From positions 3,286,001 through 3,350,000 of the forward strand of contig NZ_JAPNKC010000001.1 of assembly GCF_026626705.1 (NCBI RefSeq): 64,000 nt of DNA, read 5' to 3'. Position numbers and translations under genes: made by a program. Below the pieces are notes generated by a model. That model did no database searches. It was not told the DNA's origin and saw only the letters and a program-made list of their open reading frames with translations. Shown here in pieces: positions 27,319 through 35,651 of this stretch; positions within the stretch are counted from its first letter, which is position 1, and each line of letters opens with the position of its first letter. This DNA comes from Pyxidicoccus sp. MSG2 (GTDB taxonomy: Bacteria; Myxococcota; Myxococcia; Myxococcales; Myxococcaceae).

Positions 27319-28086
27319 ATGACGAGACAAGGCATCCGGAAATCGCTGTCGCTGGGGATGGTGGCGACCCTGGCGGTGGCCGTCGTAGGGCTCGCCACGG
27401 GGTGTCCACCGGAGAAGAAGGTCCAGGGGAGCTGGAAGCAAGCTGGCTCGCTGACGTACGACGTGCGGGAGCAGGACGCTCCGGGGGCGCCCCAGGCCCA
27501 GCCTCCGCGCGACTGGGAGCTGAAGCTGGAGTTCCAGGACACGGGCGTGCTGGTGACGGAGATGGGGGTGCCGTTCCCCGGGCGCATGGACCGCTCCGGG
27601 CGACTCACCGCGGAGGACCCCACGGCCTCGCCCGTGCTGTACGAGCTGCTGGCGCTGGCGGTCCTCCCGCCGGGAGACGGAGCCCTGAAGGAAGGCCAGA
27701 CATGGCAGGTGACGCGGCCGGAGGACGCAGAGGCACTGGCCAGCAAGGCGCTGGTGGGCCAGGAGCAGTTCACCTACCGCATCCGGAAGATTGACGGGGG
27801 CCGGGTGGAGGTGGAGGTGAAGGGCCGGCTGCGCATCGCCCCCTCCGCGGGGCTGAAGGCGCTGCTCGAGAAGCACGGCTCGCTGCCGGCGGGCCTCACC
27901 GCCCCCATGGTGGCGCGCTACGCCCCCTACGCCGAGGGCACGGCCGTCTTCGATGCCGCCACCGGCATCGTGCTCGAGGCGAGGGGCCAGCGCGTGCCCT
28001 GGGCCTACATGGGCAACCAGGACGTGGCGGCCCGAGCGGACCACGTCCTCTACACCGTCACCCGCCGCGGAGGAGCGCACCCATGA
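27319..28086 (+). CDS. Hypothetical lipoprotein
   Basis: 255 aa. Lipobox VGLATGC (Cys29) after a normal signal peptide. The ATG at 27319 has GGGGGAAAGC upstream. The mature part is soluble, with 'SWKQAGSLTYDVREQDAPGAPQ', 'ELLALAVLPPGDGALKEGQTWQVTRPEDAEALASKALVGQEQFTYRIRKIDGGRVEVEVKGRLRI', and 'AEGTAVFDAATGIVLEARGQRVPWAYMGN', resembling the style of beta-rich proteins that myxobacteria place in the outer membrane. Not assigned to a named family. Its stop overlaps the next gene start by four bases (ATGA). The 279 bp before it hold the divergent promoters of this gene and the phosphoesterase. Confidence 0.68.
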   Translation: MTRQGIRKSLSLGMVATLAVAVVGLATGCPPEKKVQGSWKQAGSLTYDVREQDAPGAPQAQPPRDWELKLEFQDTGVLVTEMGVPFPGRMDRSGRLTAEDPTASPVLYELLALAVLPPGDGALKEGQTWQVTRPEDAEALASKALVGQEQFTYRIRKIDGGRVEVEVKGRLRIAPSAGLKALLEKHGSLPAGLTAPMVARYAPYAEGTAVFDAATGIVLEARGQRVPWAYMGNQDVAARADHVLYTVTRRGGAHP

Positions 28087-29183
28087 GCACGATGATGCAG
28101 AGGATGGGAGTGCTGGCGGTGGCGCTCGCGCTGGCCTCGTGCGGTCAGATAGAGATTGACCCGGGAACGGAAGGCGGCCGCATCCTGGCGATGCGCTCGT
28201 GCCGGGCTGGAGAGAGCGCGGGCTACAAGAGCCTCACCACCGAGTGGCACTGCTGCAACAACGTCGTGTTCTCCGCCAACGGGGAGAATGCCATCCAGGC
28301 GGCGCGGCTGGGGGGCGCCGTCGGCTCGTTTCAGATGCAGCTCGCCGGCATGCTCACCGCGGAGCTCAAGGCCCAGAACTACGCCGTCGTCGGCGTGGAC
28401 GTGAAGGTGGAGGAGATCTTCCTGGCGCAGCACTGGACGCGCGAGCACTGTGCGACCCACACGTCGGAAAGCGCGGGCGGGTGCGAGGGCAATGACTCGG
28501 TGGTGAAGCGCAAGTACGTGCTCCGGGGCTCGGTGTCGTTGGCGGAAAAGCTCAACGCAGTCGCCCAGCTCAAGCTGAAGGCCCTGTTCAAGGGCCTGGA
28601 GATGGCGGATGCGAACATCACCGTGGGCGAGGGAGGGACGTCCATCGACTCCGGCCGCATCGAGAAGTGCGATGACGAGCCGCACAAGTCGTGCCGAGTG
28701 AGCATCAATACCGACCCCTCCCGGAGCGGCGAGCGCAACGATGCGGGAGAGCCGCTCTGGCGCTTCGCCGGCAGCCCCGAGGGCGTCATTCCCCCGGACC
28801 GCTCCCAGCCGGACGGCGGCCTGCCTGGGCGGGACGGCGGCGTGGTGCCCCTGCCTGGGCGGGACGGCGGCGTCGTGGTGCCCCTGCCTCCACTGGACGG
28901 GGGCGTGGTGCCTCTGCCCGGGAAGGACGGAGGCGCGACCTGGGTGTGCGCGCCCACGGGCGAGGGGTGCCAGGACTGCGTAGGCTCGCGGTGCTGCGCC
29001 GAACTCACCGCCTGCCAGCAGGACGCCACCTGCCGGGGGGCCTACACGGAGCTCACCACCTGCCTGCAGCGCGCTCGGGAGGAGAGAACCCAGGAGGTCT
29101 GCTGGGAGCTCTTCGGCTCGGGTAACACGTCCCGGGCCCTGGCCCGCTGCGCGACCCAGGGCTGCGCGCAACGCTGCTTGTAG
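28083..29183 (+). CDS. Lipoprotein with LPGRDGG repeats and Cys-rich end
   Basis: 366 aa. Lipobox ALALASC (Cys20). The N-terminal 20-230 part is of unknown fold (e.g. 'GAVGSFQMQLAGMLTAELKAQNYAVVGVDVKVEEIFLAQ', 'VSLAEKLNAVAQLKLKALFKGLEM'). A linker from about 235 to 290 repeats LPGRDGGVVPLPGRDGGVV and PLDGGVVPLPGKDGG. The last about 75 residues are Cys-rich: TGEGCQDCVGSRCCAELTACQQD, TTCLQRAR, and CATQGCAQRC, a pattern I associate with Myxococcota surface lipoproteins. Translation is coupled to the previous gene by ATGA. A complex of the two lipoproteins is a fair guess. Confidence 0.68.
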   Translation: MSTMMQRMGVLAVALALASCGQIEIDPGTEGGRILAMRSCRAGESAGYKSLTTEWHCCNNVVFSANGENAIQAARLGGAVGSFQMQLAGMLTAELKAQNYAVVGVDVKVEEIFLAQHWTREHCATHTSESAGGCEGNDSVVKRKYVLRGSVSLAEKLNAVAQLKLKALFKGLEMADANITVGEGGTSIDSGRIEKCDDEPHKSCRVSINTDPSRSGERNDAGEPLWRFAGSPEGVIPPDRSQPDGGLPGRDGGVVPLPGRDGGVVVPLPPLDGGVVPLPGKDGGATWVCAPTGEGCQDCVGSRCCAELTACQQDATCRGAYTELTTCLQRAREERTQEVCWELFGSGNTSRALARCATQGCAQRCL

Positions 29184-29194
29184 GGACGGGCCGG

Positions 29195-29223
29195 GGGCCC
29201 TGGCGCGCATGCCGCCAGGGCCC
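29195..29223 (+). terminator. Strong hairpin after lipoprotein pair
   Basis: A perfect 11-bp stem (29195-29205 with 29213-29223) with a seven-base loop, 11 bases after the stop at 29183. There is no T tract, so it may act as a Rho-assisted terminator or 3' stability element. Confidence 0.45.
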
Positions 29224-29280
29224 TCACGCCGTACAGCATTCCATCTGGCCCCACCGCGTCGGCTATTGTCTTCCCCGACG

Positions 29281-30537
29281 ATGATTCGAACCGCGCTCCT
29301 ACTCACCCTTCTCATCGGTGCCCTCCCAGTGGCCGCGAAGTCGGGCGCGCCCGGGAAGGCACGGGCCCAAGACGTGAAGGTCGCCGTCCTCTCGTTCCAG
29401 GCCGTCTCCGCCGACGTGCCCGCGCGCACCGGGCCTCGCCTCACCGCGCGCCTCGCCGCGGAGGTCCATGCCGCGGCGGGCCTCGCGCTGGCCGAGCTGC
29501 CCCGCGCCACGCAAAGCGACGCCGTGCAGGCGCCCACCACCGAGCCGCTCACCGTGGCGCGCGACGCCGTGAAGGAGGCCACCGCCGCGCGCGACTCCCG
29601 CGACTTCGCCCGCGCGGAGGCCGCGCTGGGCCGCGCGCTGGACGCCTATGCCGCCGGGGCCGCGCAGCTCACGGACGCCTCCGAGCTGGCCGACACGTAT
29701 GCCCTGCGCGCCGCCGTGCGCTACGCCACCGGCCGTGACGCGGACGCCGCCGCCAGCCTCACCCAGGCGCTCGCGCTCGCACCCAACCGCCATCTTCCGC
29801 TCGCCGCCACCTCCCCCCTCTTCGCGAAGACGGTGGAGCGCGTGCGCGCCGCGCAGGAGTCCGGACCTCGCGGCGGCGTGCGCTTCGAGTCCGTTCCGTC
29901 GGGCCTCGCGGTGACGCTCGACGGCAGGCCCGTGGGCACCGCTCCCCTGCGTGTCACGGACGTGCCTCCCGGCGCGCACCTGTGGCGCTCGGTGCTGCCC
30001 TCGGGCGATGCGGTGGGCGGCGTGGTGGAGGTGGCTCCGGACAAGCAGGCCGTGGTGCAGGTGCGCCCCTCCGGCACCGGCCCCGACGCGGCGCTCGCCC
30101 TGGCCCTCGCGAGCAATCGACTGGACGCCGCCGCGCTCGAAGCGGCCTCGGCGCTGGGACGCGCCGCGGGCGCGGACCTCGTGGTGCTCGGCACGGTGAC
30201 GCGCACGGTGACGGGGCTCGCGGTGGACGCGTTCGTCCTCGCTCCTGGAGACACGGCGCCGCGCCGCCTGGCCCGCCTGTCGGTCGACACGGAGTTGCTG
30301 GAGGCCAGCGCACCGCTGCGCGAAGGCATCGCCGCTGTCGCCACGCGCGGCGTGGAGGCCGGCGTGTCAGAAACCCTGCCCGTGGTGCCCGCGCCCGGCG
30401 AGGCCTTCGCACCCCCGCCCTCACAGGTGCCGTACCCCATGAGCGCGGAGCGCGCCCCGGAAGCACCGAAGCCCACCGCTCCGACACCTGACCGCAAGCC
30501 CCTGCAGCCCATCCGCAAGCCACTGGTCCGCCCGTGA
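29281..30537 (+). CDS. Secreted PEGA-domain protein
   Basis: 418 aa. Signal peptide (MIRTALLLTLLIGALPVAA). A CsgG/FlgT-like opening (KVAVLSFQAVSADVPA-TGPRLTARLAAEVHAAAG) is followed by TPR-like helices (about 80-190) and a PEGA-type domain (about 195-250: 'VRFESVPSGLAVTLDGRPVGTAPLRVTDVPPGAHLWRS'). A second, non-PEGA domain ('ALGRAAGADLVVLGTVTRTVTGLAVDAFVLAPG') comes next, then a Pro-rich tail ending PIRKPLVRP. Such proteins are often periplasmic parts of envelope machines. The stop overlaps the gluQ start (GTGA). Confidence 0.75.
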   Translation: MIRTALLLTLLIGALPVAAKSGAPGKARAQDVKVAVLSFQAVSADVPARTGPRLTARLAAEVHAAAGLALAELPRATQSDAVQAPTTEPLTVARDAVKEATAARDSRDFARAEAALGRALDAYAAGAAQLTDASELADTYALRAAVRYATGRDADAAASLTQALALAPNRHLPLAATSPLFAKTVERVRAAQESGPRGGVRFESVPSGLAVTLDGRPVGTAPLRVTDVPPGAHLWRSVLPSGDAVGGVVEVAPDKQAVVQVRPSGTGPDAALALALASNRLDAAALEAASALGRAAGADLVVLGTVTRTVTGLAVDAFVLAPGDTAPRRLARLSVDTELLEASAPLREGIAAVATRGVEAGVSETLPVVPAPGEAFAPPPSQVPYPMSAERAPEAPKPTAPTPDRKPLQPIRKPLVRP

Positions 30538-31529
30538 GCCCGTCTCACGCAAGCTCCGGCCCTCAAGCTCCTGCTGCGCCCGTGAGCCCGTTCCGAGGCC
30601 GCTTCGCGCCCAGCCCCACGGGGCGCATGCACCTGGGCAACATCCGCAGCGCGCTGCTCGGTTGGCTCCAGGCGCGCGCCGCCGGAGGCCGCTTCCTCCT
30701 GCGCATCGAGGACCTGGACCGCGCGCGCTGCAAGCCACAGCACGTGGACGACCTGATGCGCGACCTGGAGTGGCTCGGCCTCACCTGGGACGAGACGCCC
30801 CTCTTCCAGAGCCAGCGCGACGACGTCTACCGCGACGCCCTCGCGAAGCTGGAGCGCGACGGCCTCGTCTACCCGTGCTTCTGCACGCGCGGAGAAATCG
30901 CCCGCGCCGCCAGCGCCCCGCATGGCCTCTCGGAAGAAGGCCCCCGCTACCCCGGCACCTGCGCGCACCTCACCGCCGCGCAGGCCGCCGAGCGCGCCCG
31001 GACCCGCGCTCCCGCGTACCGCTTCCGCGCCCGCCCCGGCGAGGTGCGCTTCGAGGACGCGCTGCTCGGCCCGTACGCGCAGGACGTGGACGCGGTGGTG
31101 GGGGACTTCGTGGTGCGCCGCAACGACGGCGTGGCCAGCTACCAGCTCGCGGTGGTGGTGGACGACGCGGCCACTGGCATCACCCACGTGCTGCGCGGGG
31201 ACGACCTGCTGTCCTCCACGCCCCGGCAGCTCCAGCTGTACGCGGCGCTCGGCCTCCCCGCGCCGTCCTTCCTCCATGTCCCGCTGGTGCTCGGAGAAGA
31301 CGGCAAGCGGCTCGCCAAGCGCGAGGGCGCCTTCGCCCTGGCGGAGCTGCGCGAACGGGGCCTTCCTCCCGAGCGCGTCCTGGGCCTGCTCGCCGCGTGG
31401 AGCGGGCTGGGCGAGGGCGACCCGGTGACGCTGGAGGAGCTGGTGGGCAGGTTCCGCCTCGAAGCGCTGCCTCGCACGCCCGTGGTGGCCCGCGAGTCGG
31501 TGCTCATCGAAGCACTCGGCCTGCGCTGA
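30534..31529 (+). CDS. gluQ: Glutamyl-Q tRNA(Asp) synthetase
   Basis: 331 aa. The class I HIGH-type motif is FAPSPTGRMHLGNIRSAL (about 22-40), and the KMSKS-like loop is KRLAKREGA. Glutamyl-Q signs are the missing anticodon-binding domain (length about 300 rather than 470) and the zinc site candidates: CFC (about 120-122), and Y-x-x-x-C in RYPGTC. It attaches glutamate to queuosine at position 34 of tRNA-Asp. It is also called gluQRS. Translation is coupled to the PEGA-protein gene, an unusual partner. The queuosine-making genes are not in the window. Confidence 0.9.
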   Translation: MSPSHASSGPQAPAAPVSPFRGRFAPSPTGRMHLGNIRSALLGWLQARAAGGRFLLRIEDLDRARCKPQHVDDLMRDLEWLGLTWDETPLFQSQRDDVYRDALAKLERDGLVYPCFCTRGEIARAASAPHGLSEEGPRYPGTCAHLTAAQAAERARTRAPAYRFRARPGEVRFEDALLGPYAQDVDAVVGDFVVRRNDGVASYQLAVVVDDAATGITHVLRGDDLLSSTPRQLQLYAALGLPAPSFLHVPLVLGEDGKRLAKREGAFALAELRERGLPPERVLGLLAAWSGLGEGDPVTLEELVGRFRLEALPRTPVVARESVLIEALGLR

Positions 31530-31667
31530 GCTCCCGCCCCGCCCTCCCCTCCGGATGGACATCCGGGCGACAGCGAAGCGTTGCGGCCCTTGTCACATGC
31601 CCATCTTTGCCTCGGACCCGAGCGTCCACCTCCCATGCGGGCGCTCCCTGAAGCAGGAGAGGCAACC

Positions 31668-32606
31668 ATGGCAGCCATCGTGGAGAACGAAAGACCCACC
31701 GTCGTTCCAGCCGTCGCGGGAGCTCCCTCCAAGCTGAGCTGGAGCGCCATCTTCGGAGGTACCTTCGTCGCGCTCGGCGTGTGGATACTCCTCTACACGC
31801 TCGGCCTCGCGCTCGGACTGTCCGCGGTGGACCCGAGCGACCCGGGCAGCGCGAAGTCGGCGGGTATCGGCACCGGCATCTGGAGCCTCGTCGCGCCCCT
31901 CATCGCCCTCTTCGTCGGCGGCTTCGTGGCGGCACGCACCGCGGGCGGGTTGGACAAGGGCGGCGGCGCGCTGCACGGCGCCGTGCTCTGGGGCCTGACG
32001 ACGCTGGCGGGCGTCATCCTCATGAGCATGGCCCTCTCGTCGCTGATGGGCGCGGCGTTCAGCGTCGGCAAGACGGCGGTGGGCGCGGCGGGCACGGCCG
32101 TGGTGGGCGCCGCCTCGCAGGGCGGTGAGGCCGCGAAGACCTTCGGGCTGGACGCCAACGACGCACTCGGCCTCATCAACAAGCGGCTGACCCAGGAGGG
32201 AAAGCCGACCATCACCGCCAACCAACTCCAGGCGGCCACCAGCGACGTCCTCAGCACCGCGCTGCGCACGGGCAAACTGGACCGGGAGGTGCTCGTCTCC
32301 TCCATCGCGGACAACACGAAGCTGTCCCGTCAGGACGCGGAGGACGTCGCAACGCGTGTTGAACAACAATTCAATCAGACCAAGGGGCAGGTCCAACAAC
32401 AAGCAGGCCAGATTGGCCAGCAGGTACAGGCGGGCGCGCTCAAGGCCGCGGACACCACCGGCCGCGTCTTCTGGGGCATCTTCGGCGCCTTGCTGCTGGG
32501 CCTCGTCTCCTCTGTGCTGGGCGCCACGCTGGGCGTGAGCCGGCGCCAACGCATCCAGGCGGAAGGAGCCGTCCTGCCGGGCCCTCGCCGCGAAGTCTAT
32601 CCATAG
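31668..32606 (+). CDS. Hypothetical membrane protein with Gln-rich loop
   Basis: 312 aa. The ATG at 31668 has GGAGAGG five bases upstream. Hydrophobic segments at about 24-45 (WSAIFGGTFVALGVWILLYTLGLALGL), 70-90, 100-125 and 270-295 (FWGIFGALLLGLVSSVLGATLG). A helical, Gln-rich stretch, RVEQQFNQTKGQVQQQAGQIGQQV, precedes the last membrane segment. Resembles small-membrane proteins annotated as 'PhnA-like/TIGR04086'; I do not assign a function. It precedes the quinoprotein operon by 136 bp but has its own ribosome site and ends with TAG, so it need not be in the same transcript. Confidence 0.7.
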   Translation: MAAIVENERPTVVPAVAGAPSKLSWSAIFGGTFVALGVWILLYTLGLALGLSAVDPSDPGSAKSAGIGTGIWSLVAPLIALFVGGFVAARTAGGLDKGGGALHGAVLWGLTTLAGVILMSMALSSLMGAAFSVGKTAVGAAGTAVVGAASQGGEAAKTFGLDANDALGLINKRLTQEGKPTITANQLQAATSDVLSTALRTGKLDREVLVSSIADNTKLSRQDAEDVATRVEQQFNQTKGQVQQQAGQIGQQVQAGALKAADTTGRVFWGIFGALLLGLVSSVLGATLGVSRRQRIQAEGAVLPGPRREVYP

Positions 32607-32669
32607 GCGCTCAACGCCAGACGCCTGCCAATTCCAGGCACCCTCCCGCGCCGTGACATGGCTTGGGCA

Positions 32670-32695
32670 GACATCCCAAATTGACATCCGAAATT
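32670..32695 (+). promoter_or_regulatory. Tandem 13-bp repeat upstream of quinoprotein operon
   Basis: Two adjacent copies of GACATCC(C/G)AAATT (32670-32682 and 32683-32695), identical at 12 of 13 positions. They lie 48 bp before the start of the ferritin-like gene. A half-match on the other strand (GGATGTT, 32698-32704) follows. The stretch is AT-rich for this DNA. It looks like an operator or activator site; the binding protein is unknown. Confidence 0.5.
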
Positions 32696-32742
32696 CAGGA
32701 TGTTCTGGTTTGCCCGCCGCATCCACGATGTCGGGAGGGGAC

Positions 32743-34197
32743 ATGCGTTCACGGATGAGCAGGCATCTGGAGTCGCTGCTGCGATTCGAGCCGCAGCCGG
32801 CGGCGCTCCGCGCGTTGGAGCCGAAGGCCCGGGGCGTGAAGCCCTTCTTCCGCAGCGAGCCGGAGCTGCCTCCCGAGTTCAACTGGCACGACTACTCCGT
32901 CCTCCTGCTCCACATCGCCGCGGAGGTGGAGCACGCGCTGATGGCGCAGTACCTGTACGCCGCCTATTCGCTGGGCGGGCCGCTGGTCCCCTCGAAGCAC
33001 CGCGACAGGGTGCGGCACTGGCAGGAAGTCATCCTGGGCATCGCCAAGGAGGAGATGGGGCACCTCATCACCGTGCAGAACGTGCTGCGGCTCCTCGGCG
33101 CGCCGCTCAACCTGGACCGTGAGGACTACCCCTGGGGAAGCCAGTTCTACCCCTTCGACTTCACCCTGGAGCCGCTCACCAAGAACTCGCTGGCCCGCTA
33201 CGTCTACGCGGAGATGCCGGCCGGCTGGGAGGGCGCGGAGGCGGAGGAGGTCAAGAAGCGCGCGCAGCAGGGCAACCCCTCGCAGCAGCCGCTGCACCGC
33301 GTGGGCGTGCTGTATGACCGGATGCAGAAGGTGCTCGCCAACCCCGAGTGGGTGAAGGACGCGGACTTCCAGGCGGCCACCACGACGTTCCAGGCCTCGT
33401 GGGACGAGTGGGGCCGAGGCTACATGCGCGGCGCGCGGGGGCAGTCCACGGGCGGGCCCCGCCAGGCCACGCCGGACGTCATCGTCCAGCCCGTCAGCAA
33501 CCGGGACGAGGCCGTCGCCGCGCTGGCCGCCGTCGGCATCCAGGGCGAGGCGCTCTTCTTCGACGAGGACGCGGACGAGAAGTCCCACTTCCGCCGCTTC
33601 CTGGACATCTACCGCCAGTTCCCCGACGGCGAGTGGACGCCCACGCGGCCGGTGCCCATCAACCCGAAGACGGAGATGGACCTCAACGCCAACCGGGTGG
33701 TGCGGCTGTCCGCGGCGAAGGCGAAGACGGCGGCTCCCGTGAGCACCGTCATCACCCATCCGGAGTCCGTCACCTGGGCCCACCTGTTCAACGTGCGCTA
33801 CCGCATGCTGCTGATGTACCTGTCGCACGCGTACCAGCTCGCCGGCGCCACGGGACAGGGGGACGCGCTCACCCCGCGCGGGCTGCTCATCAACCGCACC
33901 TTCGGTGAGATGTACAACGTGCGCGCCATCTCCAACATCCTGGTGGAGCTGCCGCTCGACGAGTCGGGCTCGGGCGCGGTGGCCGCGCCGCCCTTCGAGA
34001 TGCCGTACACGCTGGACCTGCCGGACACGGAGCCGGACCGGTGGCGGCTGCACCGGGACCTCCTGGAGACGGCACTGCAGCTCAACAAATCGCTGCGCGA
34101 GCGCTTCCCGGGCCGGCACGCAGACTACCTCCGGGCCCTGGAGGACCTGGACGGAGCGGCGCTGCAGAGCGCCCTACGGATGATTCCGAAGCCCTGA
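32743..34197 (+). CDS. Ferritin-like protein of VioB/RebD ferritin-fold type
   Basis: 484 aa. The first part (about 50-130) has a four-helix ferritin-like core: YSVLLLHIAAEVEHALMAQYLYAAY (Glu61, Glu63, His64 as metal ligand candidates) and VILGIAKEEMGHLITVQNVLRLLGA (Glu103, Glu104, His107). This is the 'ferritin-like' domain (PF12902) found in VioB and RebD. Later parts (RRFLDIYRQFPDG, VTWAHLFNVRYRMLLMYLSHAYQLAG) add more helices. A di-iron oxidative role or iron delivery is plausible. ATG at 32743 has GGAGG four bases upstream. It is first of the five-gene quinoprotein operon and leads the next gene by 23 bp. Confidence 0.85.
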   Translation: MRSRMSRHLESLLRFEPQPAALRALEPKARGVKPFFRSEPELPPEFNWHDYSVLLLHIAAEVEHALMAQYLYAAYSLGGPLVPSKHRDRVRHWQEVILGIAKEEMGHLITVQNVLRLLGAPLNLDREDYPWGSQFYPFDFTLEPLTKNSLARYVYAEMPAGWEGAEAEEVKKRAQQGNPSQQPLHRVGVLYDRMQKVLANPEWVKDADFQAATTTFQASWDEWGRGYMRGARGQSTGGPRQATPDVIVQPVSNRDEAVAALAAVGIQGEALFFDEDADEKSHFRRFLDIYRQFPDGEWTPTRPVPINPKTEMDLNANRVVRLSAAKAKTAAPVSTVITHPESVTWAHLFNVRYRMLLMYLSHAYQLAGATGQGDALTPRGLLINRTFGEMYNVRAISNILVELPLDESGSGAVAAPPFEMPYTLDLPDTEPDRWRLHRDLLETALQLNKSLRERFPGRHADYLRALEDLDGAALQSALRMIPKP

Positions 34198-34220
34198 GCC
34201 GCCTCACCGGAGGACCTGGC

Positions 34221-35651
34221 GTGACCATCAAGGAACTGCGAATCCTTCCCCCGCTGGCCATCGCGCGTCTCGGCGAGGCCCCGGACCCGCTGGACAACTA
34301 CGAGCTGGAAGTCCCGGACGGGGACCCGCTCGGCTACCGGCGCCTGCGCGCCGCCCCCACCTTCCGCGTGGACCCGGCGACGGGCGCCATCTCCGAGGCC
34401 TTCCTCCCCACCGAAATCGCCTTCAAGTCCCCCGAGGGCCACATCCGCCCGGTGGCGCCCTTCCTGGAGGTCTGGGCCGTCACCGACAAGGACAGCCTGG
34501 TGCCGCTCACCGTCGAGCTGCTCGCCCAGCACGGGCTGCGGCCGTCGGACGTGAAGTGGGAGGTGCGGGTAGGCAACATCAAGATCTTCCGCCGCACGGG
34601 GAAGGAGCGGGACAAGATCATCGCCAGCACGGGGCGCTTCTCCGACCACGACGCCCACCCGCTAGACGGCCAGTGCCGCAACTTCCGCGAAGGCAAGGTG
34701 CTGCCATTGGGCACGGTGCGGTACATCCGCCCCACCGATGAGTTCCCGGAGATACGCCTGCGCTTCACCCCCGGGGCGGGCCACGTGTACGGCTCCAGCG
34801 CGGAGACGCCGGGCTCCGACGGCAAGCCCGTCCCCGACGAGAACCTCCAGCCCGAGCGCATCCTCTACGACCCGGAGAAGGGCGACTGGACGCGCTACCA
34901 GGAGAGCGCTGGCCCCGAGCTGACGATGCCGGCCCAAATCTACGCGGGCTATTCGTCAGACAAGAAGGGCGGGTTCGACCCGAGCGGCGCGTACTGGAAG
35001 AGCCGTGGGTACTTCGATGACGAGTGCGACGGACTGGTCCACGTCCAGCTCAAGCTCAAGGGCGCCGCCGAGCCGCTGAAGGCCTTCGCTCGCATCGGCG
35101 CCGGGCCGCCGGCCTTCGCGCCGGACAGCTTCCCGGTGCGCACCGTGGCGGATGACCTGGACCAGGCGCTGAACGGGCCCCAGACGCGCGAGCGGGACGC
35201 CACGCCGGAGGCAGCCGAGGACATCGTCCGCCGCGCCTTCGAAACCATCCGGCTGATGAACACCGCGGTGATGAACGGCAACACGGTGAATGGCCAGGTG
35301 GACGTGGCCAGCACCATGGTGCGGCAGGACACCGCGGACACCGGCCGACTCTTCGAGCCCATCATGGCCCCGTCGCTGGTGGACAACCTCACCATCAAGG
35401 CCCTGCACCAGAACGTCTTCACCGCGCTGCAGGGAGGGGCGGCGCCCTGGTTCTCGGACGTGCTGCGGCGCCACGACGAGGTGGGGGACTTGAGCAACAA
35501 GGGGCGCCGGAAGATGCCGGCGATGATGCGTGGCGCGGACGGGCGCACCCTGGCGCTCACGCGCCGGCAGGTGGACACCGTCAGCAAGGCCGCGCGCAGG
35601 GCGCTGTTCAAGCAGGGCAAGCCGGGCCGGAGCGGAGGGGACACGGAATGA
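34221..35651 (+). CDS. LodA-like quinoprotein, N-terminal half as separate protein
   Basis: 476 aa from a GTG with GGAGG seven bases upstream. The start MTIKELRILPPLAIARLGEAP resembles the 'HPxIGIARVGNSP' opening of LodA/GoxA (L-lysine 6-oxidase, glycine oxidase). Further LodA landmarks: YFDDECDGLVHVQLKL (residues 264-279), GAGPPAFAPDSFPVRTVADDL and, near the end, KMPAMMRGADGRTLALTRRQ. No signal peptide. The Cys and Trp that form the CTQ cofactor in LodA are not in this part; they are in the next protein. I infer this is one half of a two-subunit LodA-type oxidase. Its stop overlaps the next start by four bases (ATGA). Confidence 0.78.
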   Translation: MTIKELRILPPLAIARLGEAPDPLDNYELEVPDGDPLGYRRLRAAPTFRVDPATGAISEAFLPTEIAFKSPEGHIRPVAPFLEVWAVTDKDSLVPLTVELLAQHGLRPSDVKWEVRVGNIKIFRRTGKERDKIIASTGRFSDHDAHPLDGQCRNFREGKVLPLGTVRYIRPTDEFPEIRLRFTPGAGHVYGSSAETPGSDGKPVPDENLQPERILYDPEKGDWTRYQESAGPELTMPAQIYAGYSSDKKGGFDPSGAYWKSRGYFDDECDGLVHVQLKLKGAAEPLKAFARIGAGPPAFAPDSFPVRTVADDLDQALNGPQTRERDATPEAAEDIVRRAFETIRLMNTAVMNGNTVNGQVDVASTMVRQDTADTGRLFEPIMAPSLVDNLTIKALHQNVFTALQGGAAPWFSDVLRRHDEVGDLSNKGRRKMPAMMRGADGRTLALTRRQVDTVSKAARRALFKQGKPGRSGGDTE

